Below, in pieces: positions 8,280 to 13,868 of a DNA stretch of 13,868 bases. The notes beneath the pieces were generated by a model. The model searched no databases. It was not told where the DNA came from and saw only the letters and a program-made list of their open reading frames with translations. The DNA lies in contig CAYVXE010000112.1 in assembly GCA_964455375.1 (NCBI GenBank), positions 1 through 13,868 on the forward strand, written 5' to 3'. The number at the start of each line of letters is the position of its first letter. The first letter of the stretch is position 1. The DNA comes from CAYVXE01 sp964455375. GTDB lineage: Bacteria; Zhuqueibacterota; Zhuqueibacteria; Oceanimicrobiales; Oceanimicrobiaceae. The position numbers and the translations under genes are program-made.

Positions 8280-11051
8280 ATGAAGTTTTCTACTGCTTTA
8301 CTTCTTATTATCAGTCTCATTTTAACTGTTCCACAGGTTTACGGGCAGGTTAATGGTACGTTAACCGGAAAAACAACCGATGCTAAAACCGGTGAACCGT
8401 TAACATTCGTAAATATTTCAGTTGAAGGGACGCTTTTAGGCACCGCAACGAGACGTGGCGGCACTTATTCTTTAAGTTTGCCACCCGGAACTTACACGCT
8501 TTTAGTCAAATATGTAGGGTACTCAGCCATCAAAGAAGAAGTCACCATCATGGCCAACGAAACGACTCAAAAAGACTTTGCTTTGAAAGAAGATGTGCTG
8601 CGCATGTCTGAAATTGTTGTAACCGGCAGCCGCAGTTCAGGCCGTACAGTGGTTGAGTCCGCTGTCCCTATCGATGTTTTGACTGCAAAAGATATCCAGT
8701 CAACCGGCGCAACTCAGACAACACAGATATTAAAATTATTGATCCCCTCTTACAACGCGCCGCAACCGTCCATTACAGATGGTTCCGACAGTATGCGCCC
8801 TGCAACCCTGCGCGGTTTAGCGCCGGACCAGGTGCTCATTCTCATAAACGGTAAACGCCGTCACACCAGTGCGCTGGTGCATGTAAATGGCTCGGTAGGC
8901 CGTGGTTCCACCGGCGTCGACTTAAATGCAATTCCCGCTAACGCTATTGAAAAAATTGAAGTCTTACGTGACGGTGCAGCCGCACAGTATGGTTCCGACG
9001 CAATTGCGGGTGTAATTAATATTATTCTGAAGGAGAGAACCGGCGCAGATGCGTCAGTTGAATATTCCCAACACGCAAGCAGCGTCACCCGCGGTTACCG
9101 TGCAGATGAAGCAAACCTCGCGGACAATTCAGATGCAGGTAATTATTCCTGGGATGGAAACGGTATTGGCGGCCCTAGCAACGTCAACTACACAGACGGC
9201 AAAACCGAAAATCTGCACCTGGGTTACGGTTTTAACGTAAATCAAGATGGAACCATTTATATTTCTGCTCAGTTACGTAACCGCGAACGCGCCGTCCGAG
9301 CCGGGCTCGATCCCAGACAACAATATTTTGACGGCGATCCGCGTGAAGCAAATTTTAACCGCCTCAATCATGTCTATGGCCAGGGAGAATTTGACGACGT
9401 CAGTGTTTTCGTAAACAGTTCCATACCCATCGATGACAAAGGTACAAAATTTTACGCTTTTGGCGGCTTCAACAAACGTACCGGCAGCACCGGGTGTTTT
9501 TATCGTCGTGCACTGGACAATCGTACCGTGCGTTCACTTCATCCCAATGGTTTTTTACCCACGATGAACAATACGATAAATGATTTTTCCGGAACCGGCG
9601 GTATCAAAGGTTCTATCAGCTCGTGGAATTACGATCTGAGTCAGGTTTATGGCCGTGACTCTTTTACATTCAACATTCATAATACAAATAATGCTTCCGA
9701 AGGTAATGTCAGCAAAACGAAATTCGACTCCGGAACATTAAAATTTCAACAGGCAACCACAAATTTAGATCTCATACGCGGCTTTGACATTGGCACTGCA
9801 GAACTGATGAATGTGGCGGTCGGAACTGAATTTCGCTATGAAAAGTACCAGATTGATCCGGGCGAAGTCGACTCCTATCTCAACGGCGGTGTTCCTGTTT
9901 TAGATGGACCCAATGCTGGCAGTGCTGCTCCTGTTGGTGCCTCCTGTTTTCCTGGCTTTTCACCCAGAAACGCCACAGACGAATCACGTACAAACGTTGC
10001 TTTTTATGTTGATCTGGAAAACAATTTGACCAAACAATTCTTCCTCGGAATCGCAGGTCGTTTTGAGAATTACAGCGATTTCGGTTCCACTGTTACAGGT
10101 AAAATTGCCGGTCGGTACGAATTTTCCAAAACCTTTGCTCTCAGAGGCGCTGCAAGTACGGGTTTTCGGGCACCTGCACTTGCACAATCTAACTATTCAG
10201 CTATCGCAACCAACTTTATAGACGGTGTACCTTTTGAAGTGGGCACATTCCCAACCAGTGACCCTGTTGCCAAAGCTCTGGGTGCAAAGGATCTGAAGCG
10301 GGAAAAATCCGTTAATCTGAGTGGCGGTTTCACAGTGACGCAAAGCAACTTCTCATTCACTGCCGATGGATACTTCATCGATATCAATGACCGTATCATC
10401 TTTTCTGAAAACTTTACCGGAAGCGGTATTGCCAGTTTCCTCGCAACCCAGGGAATCGACGCAAACGGCGGTCGCTATTTTACCAACGCCGTAAACACCC
10501 ACACCACAGGATTGGACATCATTGGACGGTACGGTAAAGATTTAGGACCCGGAACATTTCGTTTCACCGCAGCCTTAAATTTCACCGAAACCAACATTAC
10601 CAACAAAGATGCCATTGTAACACCCGCAGTATTGCAGGGTATTACGTCGGTACCTCTTTTTGGTCGTGTAGAACAGGGCCGTATTGAAGAAGGTGAACCG
10701 CACCAGAAATATAATTTCCAGGCAAATTACGATGTCAAAGCATGGGGTTTCATGGTTCGGACACAGCGCTTTGGCGCTGTGACATCATTTAATTCAGGCG
10801 CACCTGACCCGGCTACCGGCATTAACCTGCGGGATCAAACCTTCGGCGCTAAATGGCTCACAGACCTGGAAATCAGCTATAAACTGAGAAGGGGTATCAA
10901 CCTTTCGGTTGGCTCAGATAACGTATTTGATGTTTACCCGGACAAACAGCTCAAACGTAACAGTTTCAATGGTATTTTCCCATATAACGGATTATCACCT
11001 TTCGGTTTCTTTGGACGGACAATTTATTCTCGATTGAATGTAAGCCTATAA
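8280..11051 (+). CDS. TonB-dependent outer-membrane receptor with N-terminal CarboxypepD_reg domain (paralogue 1)
   Basis: A 923-residue active-transport receptor of the outer membrane, energised by TonB/ExbBD. Layout: signal peptide 1-22 (cleavage VYG/Q); CarboxypepD_reg-like beta-sandwich about 26-106 (GKTTDAKTGEPL to VKYVGY); TonB-box-like EIVVTGS from residue 111; plug about 129-250 (VPIDVLTAKDI, LINGKRRH, VEVLRDGAAAQYGSDAIAG-type motif, ending GVINIIL); then a 22-strand-size barrel ending in FGRTIYSRLNVSL. Start chosen at ATG 8280: AAGGAGG at 8265-8271 sits eight bases upstream and the signal peptide begins there. The frame is open back to GTG 8157, but that extension has no SD and would bury the signal peptide. 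It has exactly two cysteines, C406 and C556, both in the barrel. It lacks an adjacent SusD, so it is not a standard glycan-uptake SusC pair. The substrate is unknown. Confidence 0.94.
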   Translation: MKFSTALLLIISLILTVPQVYGQVNGTLTGKTTDAKTGEPLTFVNISVEGTLLGTATRRGGTYSLSLPPGTYTLLVKYVGYSAIKEEVTIMANETTQKDFALKEDVLRMSEIVVTGSRSSGRTVVESAVPIDVLTAKDIQSTGATQTTQILKLLIPSYNAPQPSITDGSDSMRPATLRGLAPDQVLILINGKRRHTSALVHVNGSVGRGSTGVDLNAIPANAIEKIEVLRDGAAAQYGSDAIAGVINIILKERTGADASVEYSQHASSVTRGYRADEANLADNSDAGNYSWDGNGIGGPSNVNYTDGKTENLHLGYGFNVNQDGTIYISAQLRNRERAVRAGLDPRQQYFDGDPREANFNRLNHVYGQGEFDDVSVFVNSSIPIDDKGTKFYAFGGFNKRTGSTGCFYRRALDNRTVRSLHPNGFLPTMNNTINDFSGTGGIKGSISSWNYDLSQVYGRDSFTFNIHNTNNASEGNVSKTKFDSGTLKFQQATTNLDLIRGFDIGTAELMNVAVGTEFRYEKYQIDPGEVDSYLNGGVPVLDGPNAGSAAPVGASCFPGFSPRNATDESRTNVAFYVDLENNLTKQFFLGIAGRFENYSDFGSTVTGKIAGRYEFSKTFALRGAASTGFRAPALAQSNYSAIATNFIDGVPFEVGTFPTSDPVAKALGAKDLKREKSVNLSGGFTVTQSNFSFTADGYFIDINDRIIFSENFTGSGIASFLATQGIDANGGRYFTNAVNTHTTGLDIIGRYGKDLGPGTFRFTAALNFTETNITNKDAIVTPAVLQGITSVPLFGRVEQGRIEEGEPHQKYNFQANYDVKAWGFMVRTQRFGAVTSFNSGAPDPATGINLRDQTFGAKWLTDLEISYKLRRGINLSVGSDNVFDVYPDKQLKRNSFNGIFPYNGLSPFGFFGRTIYSRLNVSL

Positions 11052-11073
11052 TAAATACGTCCCTTAGTTTATC

Positions 11074-11117
11074 AATCGGGCTGTCGGCAAAAGAAAGCAG
11101 CCCGATTTTATTTTTTC
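11074..11117 (+). terminator. Intrinsic terminator after the first TonB-dependent receptor
   Basis: AATCGGGCTG (11074-11083) and CAGCCCGATT (11098-11107) form a perfect 10-bp stem with a 14-base loop, followed by TTATTTTTT. It starts 22 bases after the stop codon. It implies that the second receptor is transcribed from its own promoter. Confidence 0.9.
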
Positions 11118-11586
11118 CGTTTTGTAACAACTTTGGAATATAAACGACAACCTATTTGTTAAAACCAGTTATATCATTTTTCTTTTTTTGCGAGGGGTGA
11201 ATCTTTTGTTTGAGCTCATTTTTGCAACAATTTAACATCACCCCATTGTACCAAAAATGAATTCTAATCATAAAGAACGTAGTCGAAGCATGATTTAAAA
11301 ACAATGGGTTATTGCCCCAGACTACGCACAGGCTGAAGCAGAAAAATACTTTTTCGACCGACTCAACGCTACGACTAATTCATACTTTATTAAAATTTAA
11401 TAGAGAATAACGAGTATCTGCAATCGGATAATCACAACTTTCCATCTAGGCTCATAGGGCGACATCAATTAGTGAGTAAATAATATTTTCATTGAGGATT
11501 GCATTAAATTGAAAGGAGGTGAACATGTAAAATCCACAGTAGCAATCCATTCACATTCATTTCATTTTATAACGGGAGGACATTTT
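11118..11586 (+). other. Gene-free region and leader of the second TonB-dependent receptor
   Basis: No gene is supported here. There is no clear promoter match. The middle (11242-11377) holds interleaved complementary segments: CCCATTGT (11242-11249) with ACAATGGG (11301-11308), and CGTAGTC (11278-11284) with GACTACG (11320-11326), which could form a pseudoknot, plus further GTCGAA/TTCGAC pairing. Such 7-8 base matches are expected by chance in a stretch of this size. A frame of 33 codons without a start (11299-11400) reads rather protein-like. The 3' part carries the ATG-TAA element listed separately. Confidence 0.45.
11511..11530 (+). promoter_or_regulatory. Extended orphan SD followed by a start-stop codon pair (ATG TAA)
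   Basis: AAAGGAGGTGA (11512-11522) complements the conserved 16S rRNA 3' tail over 11 bases. The ATG at 11525-11527 lies five bases after GGAGG, an efficient spacing, but the next codon is TAA (11528-11530). It lies 56 bases before the real receptor start. The 9-mer GAAAGGAGG is shared with the first receptor's leader. A ribosome should load here but can make only one residue; a stabilising or regulatory role is inferred. Confidence 0.5.
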
Positions 11587-13868
11587 ATGAATACTAAAAT
11601 ACTACATTTTATCCCCGGCCTTCTACTGCTTGCACTTTTGGCGTTATTTACAAACCCTCATGACGTTTCCGCAAAAGTGGGTGGTACCATAACCGGAAAA
11701 TTAATTGCTTCTGAGTCTCAGGAACCGCTGCCGGGCGCCAATATTTCCATTGTCGGCACGATGAGAGGCTCCAGCACCAATGTAAATGGTGTTTACATCT
11801 TAAACATTGCGCCCGGTACCTACAAAATACGGGCAAGCTTCATCGGATACGCATCAGTGGAAAAAAAAGTCACCGTCGTAGCCGATGAAAAAGTAACCGT
11901 CGATTTCGAACTCGCTGAAAGTCCGGTAGAATTTGGCGAGGGATTAGTTGTTCTTGGATCAAGAAGCGCCAGGACTGCCATCGAGACGCCGGTACCCATC
12001 GATGTTATTTCTCCGCAAGCGATCCGGGAATCACCAGTCACCGAGTTAAACCAAACACTTAGCTTTTTAGCACCATCTTTTAATGCATCCCATCAAACTA
12101 TTTCAGACGGTACAGACCATATTAACCCGGCAAGTTTAAGGGGGCTTGGTCCTGATCAGGTATTGGTTCTGATAAACGGAAAACGCAGGCATCAATCGGC
12201 ACTCTTGAACGTGAACGGAACATTTGGCCGGGGAACCGTTGGCGTAGATTTAAATGCGATTCCACAAGGGGCTATCGAAAGAGTGGAAATATTGCGGGAT
12301 GGCGCGTCGGCACAATATGGCTCCGATGCAATGGCAGGCGTCATAAACATCGTGCTTAAAGATCAAACGGAGAAAGTTCAGATCGATGTTATGTCAGGGA
12401 CAACGGGTTCCGGTGACGGCGACCAGGTCCTGGTAGATGCAAATTACGGTTTCAGAATTGGCGACCGGGGGTTTTTCAACGTAACCGGCTCTTTTCTTAA
12501 CCGCGGTCGTACAGACAGATCGGATGCGTATCAAGGGGCGGTATTCTTTTCTGACAGGGCCGCCGACGATGCTGAAATTGCCCGTCGTGGTCTGACGCGG
12601 AGAGATTTTTCCATGAAAACCGGTCAAAGTGAAGCGGTTTTCGGGGCGACTTTTTTTAATTCAGCTTATGCCATCACCGATAATGCCGAACTCTACTTTT
12701 TTGGCGGCATTTCTCACCGCAATGGCGCAGGCACCGGTTTCTACCGGCGACCGATTCAAGAACAAAAAGTTGTCTTCGAATTTTTCCCCAACGGTTTCCT
12801 ACCCGAAATACATTCCGTCATCGATGATAAATCATTTACCGGCGGTTTACGCGGTAATCATCTCGGTTGGGATATAGATTTCAGCGTAACCCATGGCAGC
12901 AATAGATTTCAGTTTAACATCGAAAATACGGACAACGCATCGCTGGGCACGGCAAGCCCAATTTCATTCGATGCCGGAACGCTTAATTTCAGACAGACGG
13001 TTGGCAACCTTGACCTTTTGAGACCCATAAATACTCAGGGCGTGATTAATTCACTGTCCTACAATCTCGGCGCCGAGTTCCGGGTAGAAAATTATGAACT
13101 CGATGCCGGTCAATTTGAATCGTATTCGCTGGGCAACGGCGGCAACCGTCCCGGTGTCGACTTCGACACAACCTCTACCGGAGCGCCTAAAGCTTCAGGT
13201 TCTCAGGTATTCCCAGGTTTCCAGCCTTCCAACGAAGTCGATCGTTTCAGAAACAGTCTTAGTATTTATTCAGGATTTGAGGCGCAAATCAACGACCAAT
13301 GGCTGGTAGATGTGGGCGGACGATTTGAGTCGTACAATGATTTCGGCGAAGTGTTAACAGGAAAACTCGCAACAAGGTTTGAAGTAGTCGATAATTTTGC
13401 CTTGCGTGGCGCAGTAAGCACCGGTTTCAGAGCGCCTTCCTTGCATCAGGTTTGGTTCAATAATGTGAGCACACAATTTATCCTCAATCCCAACACAAAT
13501 GAATTGGAATCAACTCAGGTTCTCACTGCGAATAATTTGAGTCCCGTCACCAGAGCTTTTGGGATTCCCAAACTTAAAGAGGAAACGTCGGTCAATATTT
13601 CAGCCGGTTTCACGGCACGGCCACATCCGAAATTTTCCTTGACGTCGGATTTCTATTACATTAGAATCGACGATCGGATTGTTCTCACCAGTCGTTTCAC
13701 GGATTCGAATCCGACATTTGCAAGAATTTTAGCACCATTTCAGGATGCTGGTGTTAGCCAGGCACAATTCTTTGCAAATGCAGTGGATACAAAGACCAAA
13801 GGGCTTGACATCGTTGCGTCGTACTTCACACCTTTGAAGCGTGGAAAATTGCAACTCACTGCTTCTGC
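11587..13868 (+). CDS. TonB-dependent outer-membrane receptor with N-terminal CarboxypepD_reg domain (paralogue 2), partial (3' end beyond right edge)
   Basis: The frame is open from ATG 11587 to the window edge: 760 codons with no stop; about 150 residues are probably missing, judging from the neighbour. The start has GGGAGGA at 11574-11580, six bases upstream. Layout: signal peptide 1-29 (cleavage VSA/K); CarboxypepD_reg-like domain about 34-110 (GKLIASESQEPLPGANISI to ASFIGYA); TonB-box-like region GLVVLGS from residue 119; plug about 136-257 (VPIDVI, LINGKRRH, VEILRDGASAQYGSDAMAG, GVINIVL); then barrel strands. It is clearly homologous to the preceding receptor along its whole visible length, with shared motifs such as GVDLNAIP, PNGFLP, FPGF and STGFRAP, so this is a tandem duplication, though a diverged one. 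The visible part has no cysteine. It has its own leader after a terminator, so separate regulation is likely. The substrate is unknown. Confidence 0.92.
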   Translation, partial: MNTKILHFIPGLLLLALLALFTNPHDVSAKVGGTITGKLIASESQEPLPGANISIVGTMRGSSTNVNGVYILNIAPGTYKIRASFIGYASVEKKVTVVADEKVTVDFELAESPVEFGEGLVVLGSRSARTAIETPVPIDVISPQAIRESPVTELNQTLSFLAPSFNASHQTISDGTDHINPASLRGLGPDQVLVLINGKRRHQSALLNVNGTFGRGTVGVDLNAIPQGAIERVEILRDGASAQYGSDAMAGVINIVLKDQTEKVQIDVMSGTTGSGDGDQVLVDANYGFRIGDRGFFNVTGSFLNRGRTDRSDAYQGAVFFSDRAADDAEIARRGLTRRDFSMKTGQSEAVFGATFFNSAYAITDNAELYFFGGISHRNGAGTGFYRRPIQEQKVVFEFFPNGFLPEIHSVIDDKSFTGGLRGNHLGWDIDFSVTHGSNRFQFNIENTDNASLGTASPISFDAGTLNFRQTVGNLDLLRPINTQGVINSLSYNLGAEFRVENYELDAGQFESYSLGNGGNRPGVDFDTTSTGAPKASGSQVFPGFQPSNEVDRFRNSLSIYSGFEAQINDQWLVDVGGRFESYNDFGEVLTGKLATRFEVVDNFALRGAVSTGFRAPSLHQVWFNNVSTQFILNPNTNELESTQVLTANNLSPVTRAFGIPKLKEETSVNISAGFTARPHPKFSLTSDFYYIRIDDRIVLTSRFTDSNPTFARILAPFQDAGVSQAQFFANAVDTKTKGLDIVASYFTPLKRGKLQLTAS

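Noticed and set aside
8135..8353. Plus-strand 72-codon frame across the receptor 1 start
   Set aside because: No SD before its ATG, and it overlaps the signal peptide of a clear gene in another frame.
8280..11051. SusC-type glycan receptor
   Set aside because: A SusD lipoprotein gene would be expected immediately downstream; instead there is a terminator and another receptor.
11152..11379. Minus-strand frame open for about 75 codons in the second leader
   Set aside because: No start with an SD, cysteine- and phenylalanine-rich composition unlike a real protein, and only AT-rich chance openness.
1..13868. tRNA, rRNA, CRISPR array, transposase or prophage gene
   Set aside because: No cloverleaf, regular spaced repeats, or transposase/integrase motifs were seen on either strand.

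Overview
The window reads as the chromosome of a Gram-negative, outer-membrane-bearing bacterium. Two receptors start with a carboxypeptidase-regulatory-like (CarboxypepD_reg) domain ahead of the TonB plug, which is typical of the FCB superphylum (Bacteroidota, Ignavibacteriota, Calditrichota, KSB1-like lineages). Strong Shine-Dalgarno (SD) sequences and moderate GC argue against a typical Bacteroides and fit a deeper FCB lineage. That taxonomic placement is inference only.

Left part, minus strand (1-6775): an Omp85 outer-membrane protein of TamA type (4925-6775) and a 1298-residue TamB (1029-4925) overlap by one base in a TAATG junction. They are followed, after a 264-base gap, by a DUF1186-like helical-repeat protein that runs off the left edge (1-764). 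TamA and TamB together form the translocation and assembly module, which inserts outer-membrane proteins and/or bridges the periplasm.

Centre: a 254-base divergent region (6776-7029) carries plausible promoters in both directions. On the plus strand it leads to a lipoprotein peptidyl-prolyl isomerase of the Mip/FkpA type (7030-7731), an envelope folding factor.

Right part, plus strand: two paralogous TonB-dependent receptors lie in tandem, one complete (8280-11051) and one cut by the right edge (11587-13868). A clear intrinsic terminator (11074-11117) separates them. Each is preceded by a gene-free stretch of more than 500 bases. No SusD-like partner, periplasmic binding protein or transporter lies between them, so the substrate is unknown. 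All recognisable genes except perhaps the DUF1186 one concern outer-membrane protein assembly, folding or transport.

No overtly new multi-gene system is visible. The least explained material is in the two receptor leaders. Both contain the 9-mer GAAAGGAGG far upstream of the real start codon with no gene behind it; in the second leader it belongs to an 11-base perfect anti-SD complement followed by ATG-TAA. The first leader also holds an 18-bp interrupted palindrome next to two tandem 17-base repeats, an operator-like cluster.
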